From JAJDXW01 sp965243335 (GTDB lineage: Bacteria > Pseudomonadota > Gammaproteobacteria > HK1), in NCBI GenBank assembly GCA_965243335.1, contig OZ251545.1, positions 1,674,001 through 1,738,000 on the forward strand: 64,000 nucleotides of DNA. The letters run 5' to 3'. Below are positions 1 through 8,121 of this stretch, one piece after another. The first letter of the stretch is position 1; each line of letters begins with the position of its first letter. The notes beneath the pieces are model-generated. The model had not been told where the DNA came from. It saw nothing but the letters and a program-made list of their open reading frames with translations, and made no database searches. A program made the translations under genes and the position numbers.

Positions 1-1084
1 CGGGACTTCGGTGGCCTACAAGCCGTTTCACAATCAACTGGCGAAACGGCAGTTTGCCGATTTCATGCGGGAGTTGACCTGCAAGCTCATCGAACGGTGG
101 ACGGTGCAGGTATTGAAGGCGCAGCCGGGAGGGGCCTTCAGCGAATTTGGCCGCATCCTGATTCAGGACGGCAGTTCGTTTGCGGTCCATGACGCGCTGT
201 CGAAACACTACCCAGGGCGGTTTCAGCCTCGTTCCCCGGCGGCGGTGGAATTGCACGTGACCATGGACCTGTACCGGGACTGCGCCTCGAAGATCGCACT
301 CACTGCGGACACGGCGCCGGAGCGCCCACACTTGCCGCGCGCCCACACCCTGAAGGGGGACTTGCTGCTGGCCGACCGGGGATACTTCACCCGCGATTAC
401 CTGCGCGAGGTCGATGCGGCGGGCGGATCCTACGTGGTTCGGGGCAACACCTCGCTCAATCCGGTGGTGCAGGCGGGCTACGGGGCCGGGGGCCGAGTCC
501 TGCGAGGAGTGCGCGGGAAGAAACTCGGCGAGGTTTGCAAGAAAGGTCTTCTCGATTTCGACGTGGTTTGGGGTCAGGGGGAGAAGGCGTTTCGGACACG
601 TTTGATCGCCAGTTGGAATCGGTCGAAGGGGCAGTATCGCTATCTGGTCACCAATTTGCCCCGCGACCGATATACCCCGGAAGCGGTTGACCAAGCCTAT
701 CGGCTTCGTTGGCAAATCGAACTGCTTTTCAAAGAATGGAAGTCTTACGCCAATCTGCAAGCTTTCAACACCGCCAATCCTGCCATCGCCGAGGGGCTGA
801 TCTGGGCGGCGGTCGCCGCAGCGGCGATGAAGCGCTACCTGGCCCATATGACGCAGGTATTGCGCGCCGTGGAAGTCTCCACACGCAAGGTCGCCATGTG
901 CGCCCATCACGTTCTCACGGATCTGTTCAGAGTCTTGACTTCACAATCGCACGGTGATCTGCATGAGACACTGCGGGCGGCAATCGAATATCTCGCGAAC
1001 AATGCAGCCCGAGCACACCCCAACCGAGAACGACGAACCGGACGATTACAGCTCGGTATCGTCCCAATCCTCGACATCGCTTAA
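1..1084 (+). CDS. IS4-family transposase, 5' end outside window
   Basis: This is the DDE transposase of an insertion sequence. The reading frame is already open at base 2, so the protein begins upstream of the window; the interrupted second copy at 3426-6054 shows that roughly 120 N-terminal residues are missing here. Visible catalytic features are the first Asp in ILIQDGSSF, the second in LLADRGYF, and the IS4 signature Y-x2-R-x3-E-x6-K in YRLRWQIELLFKEWK. The frame stops at TAA just inside the element end, where the terminal motif CTTAAGTACCTAACTTATGA lies at about 1080-1099. It is nearly identical in sequence to the second copy, with a few substitutions, so both arrived recently. Whether this copy is complete cannot be judged from the window. 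Confidence 0.93.
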   Translation, partial: GTSVAYKPFHNQLAKRQFADFMRELTCKLIERWTVQVLKAQPGGAFSEFGRILIQDGSSFAVHDALSKHYPGRFQPRSPAAVELHVTMDLYRDCASKIALTADTAPERPHLPRAHTLKGDLLLADRGYFTRDYLREVDAAGGSYVVRGNTSLNPVVQAGYGAGGRVLRGVRGKKLGEVCKKGLLDFDVVWGQGEKAFRTRLIASWNRSKGQYRYLVTNLPRDRYTPEAVDQAYRLRWQIELLFKEWKSYANLQAFNTANPAIAEGLIWAAVAAAAMKRYLAHMTQVLRAVEVSTRKVAMCAHHVLTDLFRVLTSQSHGDLHETLRAAIEYLANNAARAHPNRERRTGRLQLGIVPILDIA

Positions 1085-1099
1085 GTACCTAACTTATGA
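1..1099 (+). mobile_element. IS4-family element copy 1, right part
   Basis: This is the 3' part of an insertion sequence. Its right end is placed at about 1099 because the sequence CTTAAGTACCTAACTTATGA is shared, inverted, with the left edge of the second copy at about 3412-3430, after which the two loci diverge. The sulfotransferase fragment begins immediately beyond the end. Confidence 0.85.
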
Positions 1100-1689
1100 C
1101 GCCGATCTACATGTTCCTGCCGAAGGTCGCGCACGAGTTACACCGATACAACCAGGCGCTGAAGCTGATCGTGCTGTTAAGGAACCCGGTTGAACGAGCC
1201 ATATCGCAGTACTACATGGAGAAGTCCCGAGGCGATGAGCACCTTCCGCTGTGGCTGGCCCTGTTGAGCGAACCGTTTAGACTGCGCCGCAGCCGGGATG
1301 CGGGGCAGGCGGATTTCGCCATGCGGCACCACTCATATCGCCGGCGTGGCCTTTACTCCCTCCAGTTGCGCAACCTCTACCGTAACTTCGACAGGGACAG
1401 GGTGCTGATCATCCACACCCAAGACCTGTTGCAACGCCACGACCACATACTCCGCCATATATTTGCCTTCCTCGGAGTCTCCGGGGGTGTGCGGATAGCG
1501 CCCGAGATGGTCTACCCGGACGTACCGGCAAAGGGGCGTTGGCGGGATAGCAGGGCGCATCGCGCCGTCTCCTGCCTTCTTCAAGCTTCTTTTTTAGCGG
1601 AGTCCGTCCGTATACGCGCGTGGTCGCCCCGAAGCGAACCTTTGCAGCCGGGCGGCGTGAGCGCCACCACCAAGGAGACGAGGCAATGA
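1100..1689 (+). pseudogene. Sulfotransferase, N-terminally truncated by IS
   Basis: This is the C-terminal part of a PAPS-dependent sulfotransferase-domain protein. The segment LIVLLRNPVERAISQYYMEK matches the family's 3'-phosphate-binding motif (RNPxxRAxSxY), and a later stretch, VLIIHTQDLLQRH, fits the fold. The N-terminal P-loop that would bind the 5'-phosphosulfate is absent, because the IS end lies directly upstream. Past about 1500 the predicted sequence becomes basic and loses the usual C-terminal pattern, so a second lesion is possible. The only ATG (1096) overlaps the IS end, so translation of a functional enzyme is unlikely. Such enzymes often modify surface glycans, which fits the glycosyltransferase next door. 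Confidence 0.7.
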
Positions 1690-3248
1690 AGACCATCCTT
1701 CGGACGTTCGCCCCCCTTTGCCTTGCGGCGCTGACCGCCGGAGTCTTTCTGATAGTAGGTGTCATTGTTCTTTCTGATTATGGAATATCGGCGGACGAGG
1801 GAACCCAACATAACCTCGCTAAATTAACAGCCGACTATATCGTGGGGAACAACGACCACCTGTTGCGAGCATGGGATAGGCCGTATGGCGTTGCATTTGA
1901 ATTGTTACTTCTGTCTTTCGAGCGAATCCTGGGGTTGCAGGATTCCCGCAGCATCTATCTCAGCCGTCATCTCCTGACACATCTCTTCTTTTTGGTCGCC
2001 GGATTCATCTGTTATTTTCTTGCCTATCAACTGTTCAAAAATAGATTCTTGGCGCTTTTTGCCATGCTCTTGTTTCTGTTGCATCCTCGAATGTACGCAC
2101 ACTCGTTCTTCAATACCAAGGACATCCCTTTTCTAAGCATGTTCATGATCACTTTGTTCCTCATTTACCGGGGATTCAAAAAGGATACCGTCGGGGCGTT
2201 TCTCCTTCTCGGTGCGAGTATCGGGCTTCTTACGAACATCAGGATAATGGGAGTCATGCTGTTCGCCGCGGTTTTGGCCATGAGAATCTGTGATTATTTT
2301 ATTGCTTCAGGGCGAGAGGAAAAGAAACACATCCTGATAACCAGTGGAGGATTAGCCTTTATCGCCGTACTTACTCTCTACGTCAGTTGGCCTTGGCTCT
2401 GGAGCGATCCTGTCGGGCATTTTATCGAATCGTTTACACGAATGTCGCGTTACCCCCACGAGGTCACTGAACTATTCCGAGGCAAGCCGGTCTCCTCGAC
2501 GAATCTTCCATTCAACTATGTCCCCACGTGGATTCTGATCACGACTCCTCCTGTCACGTTTCTGCTCGGCATCACCGGTATGATTTCGATTTTCGGACGC
2601 GGTCTCATCCATCTTGGCGATATCATACGTAATACACCACTGCGTTTTGGATTCCTGCTGCTCGCCTGTTTCGGGCTACCCATTCTTGCCGTTATCATGA
2701 TGGGTTCCACGCTCTATAACGGTTGGCGGCAGATGTACTTTCTCTATGCGCCGTTTTGTGTGCTGGCCATATTTGGGCTATATGAACTGCTGAGATATTC
2801 AAGAAGAATCCGTTTTGGCGAACGAGTAGTATATGGCTTGATGGCGACAGGAATTGGCGCTACGGTCGTCTCGATGATTCTCATCCACCCTCTTCAGCAC
2901 CTTTACTTCAATTTCCTGGTAGACCGAGCGACCGCGGAAAAGGAATACCATATGACCAATTGGGCGACTGGAGCTCTCATACCACTAAAGTACCTGACCG
3001 AGCAATACCCTTCTTCATCTATTTATATAACCACAGCCACCAGAGCAAAACTCCGTCGCCTCAAGAAAAACCTGGCGATTCTTCCCAGAGAAGATCGAGA
3101 AAGAATATTTATCGGCTTCAGTCTTGACCGAAATAGCGATCAACGTTTTTTCATAGAGAAGGAAATAGCCTTTTCTTCTGTTGACTTAACATTCATGAAG
3201 TACAATATTCAAAATAAACTCGTGTTTGACTGGGTGTCCATGCCTTAG
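1686..3248 (+). CDS. GT39/ArnT-like membrane glycosyltransferase
   Basis: This is a 520-residue polytopic membrane protein of the PMT/ArnT (glycosyltransferase family 39) superfamily, which uses polyprenyl-phosphate sugars on the periplasmic side. An N-terminal helix at residues 10-32 is followed by an acidic first loop containing SADEGTQH, the position of the catalytic Asp/Glu in this family. About ten further hydrophobic segments follow, then a soluble C-terminal tail after residue 410. The start at 1686 is preferred over the upstream in-frame GTG because AAGGAGACGA lies 5-12 bases before it. The gene is visibly more AT-rich than the core genes in this window, which suggests horizontal acquisition. 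Acceptor and sugar are unknown. With the sulfotransferase remnant it probably belonged to a surface-polysaccharide island. Confidence 0.65.
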   Translation: MKTILRTFAPLCLAALTAGVFLIVGVIVLSDYGISADEGTQHNLAKLTADYIVGNNDHLLRAWDRPYGVAFELLLLSFERILGLQDSRSIYLSRHLLTHLFFLVAGFICYFLAYQLFKNRFLALFAMLLFLLHPRMYAHSFFNTKDIPFLSMFMITLFLIYRGFKKDTVGAFLLLGASIGLLTNIRIMGVMLFAAVLAMRICDYFIASGREEKKHILITSGGLAFIAVLTLYVSWPWLWSDPVGHFIESFTRMSRYPHEVTELFRGKPVSSTNLPFNYVPTWILITTPPVTFLLGITGMISIFGRGLIHLGDIIRNTPLRFGFLLLACFGLPILAVIMMGSTLYNGWRQMYFLYAPFCVLAIFGLYELLRYSRRIRFGERVVYGLMATGIGATVVSMILIHPLQHLYFNFLVDRATAEKEYHMTNWATGALIPLKYLTEQYPSSSIYITTATRAKLRRLKKNLAILPREDRERIFIGFSLDRNSDQRFFIEKEIAFSSVDLTFMKYNIQNKLVFDWVSMP

Positions 3249-3261
3249 AGAATCGCCGTTG

Positions 3262-3378
3262 TGTCAGGAAATAGCAGCCCGCTTTTCTCGACCGGTCGAA
3301 AACACCGGCGGCTCCGGGCTCTATGAAGTGGTAGGCGAGCTGGACGGGTTTCTGGTATTGTCTATCAGAGAACCATGA
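3262..3378 (+). pseudogene. Short remnant ORF, possible 3' end of a lost gene
   Basis: An open frame ending at TGA 3376-3378 would encode a tail ending GLYEVVGELDGFLVLSIREP. It looks protein-like but has no convincing start codon, apart from a TTG, and lies between the glycosyltransferase stop and the IS end. It may be the residual C-terminus of a gene removed when the IS arrived. No family is recognised. Confidence 0.25.
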
Positions 3379-4349
3379 AGGAGAGCGGCATGAACGAACC
3401 TGGGGACCGCTCATAAGTTAGGTACTTAAGCGATGTTGAGGATTGGGACGATACCGAACTGTAATCGTCCGGTTCGTCGTTCTCGGTTGGGGTGTGCTCG
3501 GGCTGCATTGTTCGCGAGATATTCGATTGCCGCCCGCAGTGTCTCATGCAGATCACCGTGCGATTGTGAAGTCAAGACTCTGAACAGATCGGTGAGAACG
3601 TGATGGGCGCACATGGCGACCTTGCGTGTGGAGACTTCCACGGCGCGCAATACCTGCGTCATATGGGCCAGGTAGCGCTTCATCGCCGCTGCGGCGACCG
3701 CCGCCCAGATGAGCCCCTCGGCGATGCCGGGATTGCAGGTGTTGAAGGCGCGCAGATTGGCGTAGGACTTCCATTCCTTGAAAAGCAGTTCGATTTGCCA
3801 ACGAAGCCGATAGGCTTGGTCAACCGCTTCGGGAGTATAGCGGTCGCGGGGCAGATTGGTGACCAGATAGCGATACTGCCCCTTCGACCGATTCCAACTG
3901 GCAATCAAACGTGTCCGAAACGCCTTCTCCCCCTGACCCCAAACCACGTCGAAATCGAGAAGACCTTTCTTGCGAACCTCGCCGAGTTTCTTCCCGCGCA
4001 CTCCTCGCAGGACTCGGCCCCCGGCCCCGTAGCCCGCCTGCACCACCGGATTGAGCGAGGTGTTGCCCCGAACCACGTAGGATCCGCCCGCCGCATCGAC
4101 CTCGCGCAGGTAATCGCGGGTGAAGTATCCCCGGTCGGCCAGCAGCAAGTCCCCCTTCAGGGTGTGGGCGCGCGGCAAGTGTGGGCGCTCCGGCGCCGTG
4201 TCCGCAGTGAGTGCGATCTTCGAGGCGCAGTCCCGGTACAGGTCCATGGTCACGTGCAATTCCACTGCGGCCGGGGAACGAGGCTGAAATCGCCCCGGGT
4301 AGTGTTTCGACAGCGCGTTGTGGACCGCGAACGAACTACCGTCCTGAAT

Positions 4350-5676
4350 CACTAGTGTCCCAAGAATTAGTTGAATAAATTCAATTGGTTGACTGCCTCG
4401 CTACCTTCCGTCGTGCTTCTCAGATCTGTAACCATTTGTAAAAATGGAACTTTCTCGAACAGAGTCAGACTCAGAATTTGGAAAATCGTGTGGAGATTCT
4501 CTTCCATGTTCAAACGTTTCTTCATGATTGCCACCAACAAATATACCGTAATTGCTATCCATATCTGACTCTTTACTGCGTTTTCCGAGGTCCCAAAAAA
4601 CGACTTGATGCGAAGGTTCTGTTTGATCCACTTGAAAAACAGCTCCACTTGCCAACGACTACGGTATAACTCCGCGACCGTCTGGGCCGGGAGGACGAAA
4701 TTGTTGGTCAGAAAATCAAATGTCTTGCCGGTTTTCAGATCGTGATACTTGATGCGACGCAACCACTGAGGATAGCTCTGCGAAGTCTTCACGCCTGTCA
4801 ACACTATACTTTGATCACACCGCAGACCCGCTGATTTATCGACCGCACGAGATGCACGTCGCCGATACTTCAGGTTGGACTTGGCGCGGATAACGAAAAA
4901 CGCCCCTCGCGCATGAAGAGCATACAATCGCTCAAAATCCACGTAACCCCTGTCCATGACGTAGAACGCACCGGCCTCCGGGACCAATAGATCCAGAACC
5001 TTCACGTCGTGCAGCTTGCCATCAGAAATATGTATGAACGTCGGTATGTTACCGCATAAATCCAATAACGTATGGAGCTTGATCGCAGATTTGGTCGACC
5101 GAAACAACGCCCATGGGAATACCGACAAGCACAAATCGATCGTCGAAGAATCCAGCGCATAAACGGTATCGTCCAGATCGAGTCCCAGATCGTCGTCGGC
5201 ATAGAGTGGACGCGCAATACGAATCAACGCCTGGGCAAGCTCTGCATATATCCGCCAGTCGCGCACCTTATTGGCATTGGCCAAGGTGTTGCGTGACACC
5301 GCGCCGCGGATCCCCATATGATAAAGTTTGTCCTGATGTGCCCGCAGGCAAACCTCTATATCACGCAAGCTTTCACGATAGGTCAACTGGGCAAATGCCA
5401 TACATAGAAACTGATCAAGACAAGTGAACGATTTGACGTAACGGTTGCCTTGATACCGATGAACGCATCGGCGGAACGTATGCATGGGCAGATGGTCCAT
5501 TACCTGGGAAAAGACGAATTGGCCGGAATACATGTCGCATCCCCTTGGTCAAGAGGGAGGCAGCATGTCTGAAACAGCTCTTGGAGTTCAAGTCGATGAC
5601 AGCTTCCTATTGCTATTTGGCGTATATGAAACAACAAGTTATGACGTCAGATCATAAATTTCTTGGGACAGTAGTG
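4350..5676 (-). mobile_element. Nested IS4-family element with 17-bp TIRs and TSD
   Basis: This complete 1327-bp insertion sequence sits inside another transposase gene. Its ends are inverted repeats, CACTAGTGTCCCAAGAA at 4350-4366 and the complement of CACTACTGTCCCAAGAA at 5660-5676 (16 of 17 identical). The target sequence GTCCTGAAT is duplicated at 4341-4349 and 5677-5685; two more bases, CA, are ambiguous, so the duplication is 9 to 11 bp. Comparison with copy 1 at about 165-180 confirms the uninterrupted target. Confidence 0.95.
4367..5533 (-). CDS. IS4-family transposase of the nested element
   Basis: This intact 388-residue DDE transposase fills almost the whole inner element. An N-terminal domain includes SFTCLDQFLCMAFAQLTYRE at about residues 33-52. 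It is followed by the first catalytic Asp in ALDSSTIDL, the second in VMDRGYVDF, and the family motif Y-x2-R-x3-E-x6-K in YRSRWQVELFFKWIK. The length is typical of the family and no frameshift is seen, so the element is probably still active. Its base composition is lower in GC than the host, unlike the outer IS, so the two elements come from different sources. The start ATG at 5533 is the first in frame. Confidence 0.93.
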   Translation of the reverse strand: MYSGQFVFSQVMDHLPMHTFRRCVHRYQGNRYVKSFTCLDQFLCMAFAQLTYRESLRDIEVCLRAHQDKLYHMGIRGAVSRNTLANANKVRDWRIYAELAQALIRIARPLYADDDLGLDLDDTVYALDSSTIDLCLSVFPWALFRSTKSAIKLHTLLDLCGNIPTFIHISDGKLHDVKVLDLLVPEAGAFYVMDRGYVDFERLYALHARGAFFVIRAKSNLKYRRRASRAVDKSAGLRCDQSIVLTGVKTSQSYPQWLRRIKYHDLKTGKTFDFLTNNFVLPAQTVAELYRSRWQVELFFKWIKQNLRIKSFFGTSENAVKSQIWIAITVYLLVAIMKKRLNMEENLHTIFQILSLTLFEKVPFLQMVTDLRSTTEGSEAVNQLNLFN

Positions 5677-6049
5677 GTCCTGAATCAGGATGCGGCCAAA
5701 TTCGCTGAAGGCCCCGCCCGGCTGCGCCTTCAATACCTGCACCGTCCACCGTTCGATGAGCTTGCAGGTCAACTCCCGCATGAAATCGGCAAACTGCCGT
5801 TTCGCCAGTTGATTGTGAAACGGCTTGTAGGCCACCGAAGTCCCGAACAGCGCGTTGAAATCCCGTTGCAGGTCCGCGAGGGTCTGAACCTGCCCTCTCG
5901 CGCAGCTTGCCATCAGGCTCATCGCCATGCGATGCGGCGTGATCACCCGTTCGCGATGACAATATCGCGTCAACCGTCCCAAGGCGTTGACGCTGTGTGC
6001 CGACAGGACCCGCTTGAATCGGTCCGCGAAGTCGCTATCATGCCCTCGT

Positions 6050-6112
6050 CCCATTCGAGTCTCCGTAACGTCGTGGCTTCTCCCAACCCCATGATAGGAG
6101 ACTTCGAATGGG
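6050..6112 (-). promoter_or_regulatory. Inverted repeat over transposase start
   Basis: CCCATTCGAGTCTCC at 6050-6064 pairs with GGAGACTTCGAATGGG at 6097-6112, with one bulged base, around a 32-base loop. The proximal arm contains the transposase ATG (6054-6052). RNA reading in from outside the element would form this stem and occlude the start codon, the protective arrangement known from IS10, IS50 and other IS4-family members. The role is inferred from position only. Confidence 0.5.
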
Positions 6113-6148
6113 ACTTCAAGACAAAATTCAACCAAAATCAAATAATTA

Positions 6149-6172
6149 TATGATCCTACCTATGATCCTACC
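6149..6172. repeat. Tandem 12-bp repeat
   Basis: TATGATCCTACC occurs twice back to back at the junction between the outer IS4 element and the integrase remnant. It may mark an old insertion boundary, but no third copy is seen. Confidence 0.5.
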
Positions 6173-6190
6173 ATACCGAAATTCCCCGGG

Positions 6191-6215
6191 TTGGACAAGG
6201 TTCAGCCTTGTCCAA
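6191..6215. repeat. Perfect short hairpin
   Basis: TTGGACAAGG at 6191-6200 is followed by five loop bases and its exact complement at 6206-6215. It lies between two IS remnants and directly precedes the first of two integrase-element end sequences. It has no U-run, so it is not a typical intrinsic terminator. Confidence 0.5.
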
Positions 6216-6856
6216 CGAGAAGTGAGCCTGAAGCGGGGGGTCGATTCCAGCGAGAAGTGAGCCTGAAGGGGCGGGGTTGGGGATCCTCGGAGGATGATCA
6301 TGACCATGGCCACCGAGCGGCTGGCGAGCTTGGAACAGGTGCGGGCCTTCGTGGAGGGCAGCGAGGGGTTGGACTTCGCGGTGGCGGACCGCAGTTCTCG
6401 CAACGACTTCGTGCGCCGGATGCTGGTGAAGTTCGACTACGCGGCCCTGGGCAAGGCGGACAAGGGGCTGATGAAGCGGTTCCTGGGCAAGGCCACGGGA
6501 CTGTCGCGCGCGCAGTTGACGCGGCTGATCGGGCAGCGCGCGAAGACCGGTCGCATCGTGGGTCGGCGCGGCGGGGCTCCGGCCAAGCCGTTCGCGCGTC
6601 GCTATACGGCGCGCGACGTGGTGCTGCTGGCGCAGGTGGACGAGACGTTGGGGCAGGTCTGCGGACAGGCGACGCGGGTGGTGATGCGCCGTGAGTTCGA
6701 GGTGTTCGGCGATGCCCGTTTCGAGCGCCTGGCGGGGGTGTCGACGAGCCATCTGTACAACCTGCGCAAGTCCACTCTCGGGACAGGAGACCGCTGTCTG
6801 AACCAGACCCCCCACTCACCCCTTCGAAACGCCCTCCTTCAGGCTCATTTCGGTAT
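6215..6856 (+). mobile_element. Internally deleted DDE-integrase element with TIRs
   Basis: The end motif AGTGAGCCTGAAG appears twice on the left, at 6215-6234 and 6250-6269. It appears inverted on the right, where CCTTCAGGCTCATTTC lies at 6836-6851. Between them is only the first part of an integrase-type transposase gene. The autonomous element should be well over 1 kb, so this copy has lost most of its interior and is non-autonomous. Confidence 0.6.
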
Positions 6857-6881
6857 TGGAATAGGCTGGTTCGACTCATAG
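6294..6881 (+). pseudogene. Truncated DDE integrase/transposase (N-terminal part)
   Basis: The first 160 or so residues match the helical N-terminal region of large IS-encoded DDE integrases (the 'integrase catalytic domain' transposases of about 400 residues). Recognisable segments are MATERLASLEQVRAF, KADKGLMKRFLGKATGLSRA, FGDARFERLAGVSTSHLYNL and the alanine- and arginine-rich hinge. After STLG, at about 6780, the homology ends and the frame runs through the right end of the element to a stop at 6881, so the whole catalytic core is missing. Three in-frame ATGs exist (6294, 6300, 6306); GGAGG at 6289-6293 best serves 6300 or 6306. The fragment could at most bind DNA. Confidence 0.7.
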
Positions 6882-7008
6882 GTAGGTACTTAAGCGGAAT
6901 CTCCCGGTTGCCCCTGATCATTCCGGCCCCGGAACAGGGATTTCGGGGTGCCTGTCACCCGGATATTCCACGCAGATCGGCTTAAGTACCTACGTATGAG
7001 GTTCGACT
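6869..7008. mobile_element. 126-bp MITE related to outer IS, with TSD
   Basis: Two nearly perfect inverted ends, left CTCATAGGTAGGTACTTAAG starting at 6875 and right its complement ending at 7000 (21 of 23 bases match), enclose about 80 bp without a coding frame. The core TAGGTACTTAAGCG is shared with the end of the outer IS4 element (3418-3433), so that transposase could mobilise it. GTTCGACT is present on both sides, at 6869-6876 and 7001-7008, consistent with a target duplication of 6 to 8 bp. Confidence 0.8.
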
Positions 7009-7072
7009 AAGTCCAGTCCGCACAACACTGCACGTGGTCTGGGGGACCCTGCTGAACCAGGCCGGGTCCGGG

Positions 7073-8101
7073 TCAGGGGAGGCCGATTTTCCGGGGGTCG
7101 AAGGCGTCGCGGACCCCTTCGAAGACGAAAATGAGCAGGGAGAGGAGCACCGCCAGCACCGCGAAGGCGGTGATGCCGAGCCAGGGGGCGTGGAGGTTGG
7201 CCTTGCCCTGGGCGACGAGCTCGCCGAGGGACGGGGACCCGGGCGGCATCCCGAACCCGAGGAAGTCGAGCGAGGTGAGGGTCACGATCGACCCGTTGAG
7301 GATGAAGGGCAGGAAGGTGAGGGAGGCGACCATCGCGTTCGGCAGCACGTGGCGGAGCATGATGGTGAGGTTGCCGACCCCGAGCGCCCGCGCCGCCCGC
7401 ACGTACTCGAAGTTGCGGGCGCGCAGGAACTCGGCCCGCACCACCCCGACCAGCGCCATCCAGCTGAACAGGAGCATGATGAGGAGCAGCCACCCGAAGT
7501 TGGGCTCCACGACGCTCGCGAGGATCATGAGCAGGTACAGCTCCGGGAGGCTCGACCAGACCTCGATGAAGCGCTGGAGCCCGAGGTCCACCCACCCCCC
7601 GAAGTAGCCCTGCACCGCGCCCGCCAGCACCCCGATCACGGTGCTCGCGAAGGTGAGGGCGAGCCCGAACAGCACCGAGATCCGGAACCCGTAGATGGCG
7701 CGGGCGAGCACGTCGCGCCCCTGGTCGTCGGTCCCGAGCCAGTTCTCGCGGGTCGGCGGGGAGGGCGCGGGCGAGGACAGCTCGTAGTTCACGGTGTCGA
7801 AGCTGAACCGGACGGGGGGCCAGAGCATCCAGCCTTCGGCCTCGATCAGCTCGGCGACGAAGGGGTCGCGGTAGTCGGCGGCGGTCTCGAACTCGCCCCC
7901 GAACCTCGTCTCGGGATAGTCCCGCACCGTGGGGAAGTGCAGCTCCCCGCGGAAGCTGAGGAGGAGCGGCCGGTCGTTCGCGATGACCTCCGCGAACAGG
8001 GTCAGCACGAACAGGGCGAGGAACGCCCGGAGCGACCACCAGGCGCGCCGGTTCGCCCGGAAGCTCTCCAGGCGGCGGCGGTTGAGGGGGCTCAGCCGCA
8101 T
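7073..8101 (-). CDS. yejE: Peptide ABC transporter permease YejE
   Basis: This is an inner-membrane permease of the microcin C/oligopeptide uptake system (YejABEF). It is 342 residues long. An N-terminal helix at about residues 24-44 is followed by a long periplasmic domain with the family phrase WMLWPPVRFSFDT, then the binding-protein-dependent transport domain starting at NWLGTDDQGRDV. The EAA coupling loop reads YVRAARALGVGNLTIMLRHV. It lies 20 bp downstream of yejB in one operon with yejA. No yejF ATPase follows: only about 64 bp separate the stop from the transposon remnants. The start at ATG 8101 is chosen because the family N-terminus (LSPLNRRRLESFRANRR) begins there. Confidence 0.93.
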   Translation of the reverse strand: MRLSPLNRRRLESFRANRRAWWSLRAFLALFVLTLFAEVIANDRPLLLSFRGELHFPTVRDYPETRFGGEFETAADYRDPFVAELIEAEGWMLWPPVRFSFDTVNYELSSPAPSPPTRENWLGTDDQGRDVLARAIYGFRISVLFGLALTFASTVIGVLAGAVQGYFGGWVDLGLQRFIEVWSSLPELYLLMILASVVEPNFGWLLLIMLLFSWMALVGVVRAEFLRARNFEYVRAARALGVGNLTIMLRHVLPNAMVASLTFLPFILNGSIVTLTSLDFLGFGMPPGSPSLGELVAQGKANLHAPWLGITAFAVLAVLLSLLIFVFEGVRDAFDPRKIGLP

Positions 8102-8121
8102 CGGCCGTCGCACCCGCGCCG

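Larger units (their letters stand above)
3426..6054 (-). pseudogene. IS4-family transposase split by nested IS
   Basis: The transposase is read on the minus strand in two blocks. The N-terminal block runs from ATG 6054 (MGRGHDSDF) down to 5686 and the C-terminal block from 4349 to the stop at 3426. Joined across the insertion, they restore the same frame as copy 1 at the residues ILIQDGSSF, so the insertion falls exactly in the first catalytic Asp motif. The remaining motifs are intact: ADRGY and Y-x2-R-x3-E-x6-K. The product is about 430 residues when rejoined, which is usual for IS4 transposases. An inverted repeat around the start codon (6050-6064 with 6097-6112) could hide the translation start. 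Confidence 0.85.
3412..6150 (-). mobile_element. IS4-family element copy 2, interrupted by a second IS
   Basis: This is an inverted second copy of the element at 1-1099. The left edge CATAAGTTAGGTACTTAAGCG at 3412-3432 mirrors the end of copy 1. The right edge is less certain: the transposase 5' region ends near 6110, and no matching TTAAGTACC terminus is seen before the tandem 12-bp repeat TATGATCCTACC at 6149-6172. Its transposase is split by the nested element at 4350-5676, so it cannot mobilise itself, although copy 1 could act in trans. Confidence 0.75.

Noticed and set aside
3600..4355. A 251-codon frame on the plus strand
   Set aside because: It is the antisense of the IS4-family transposase and carries no independent features.
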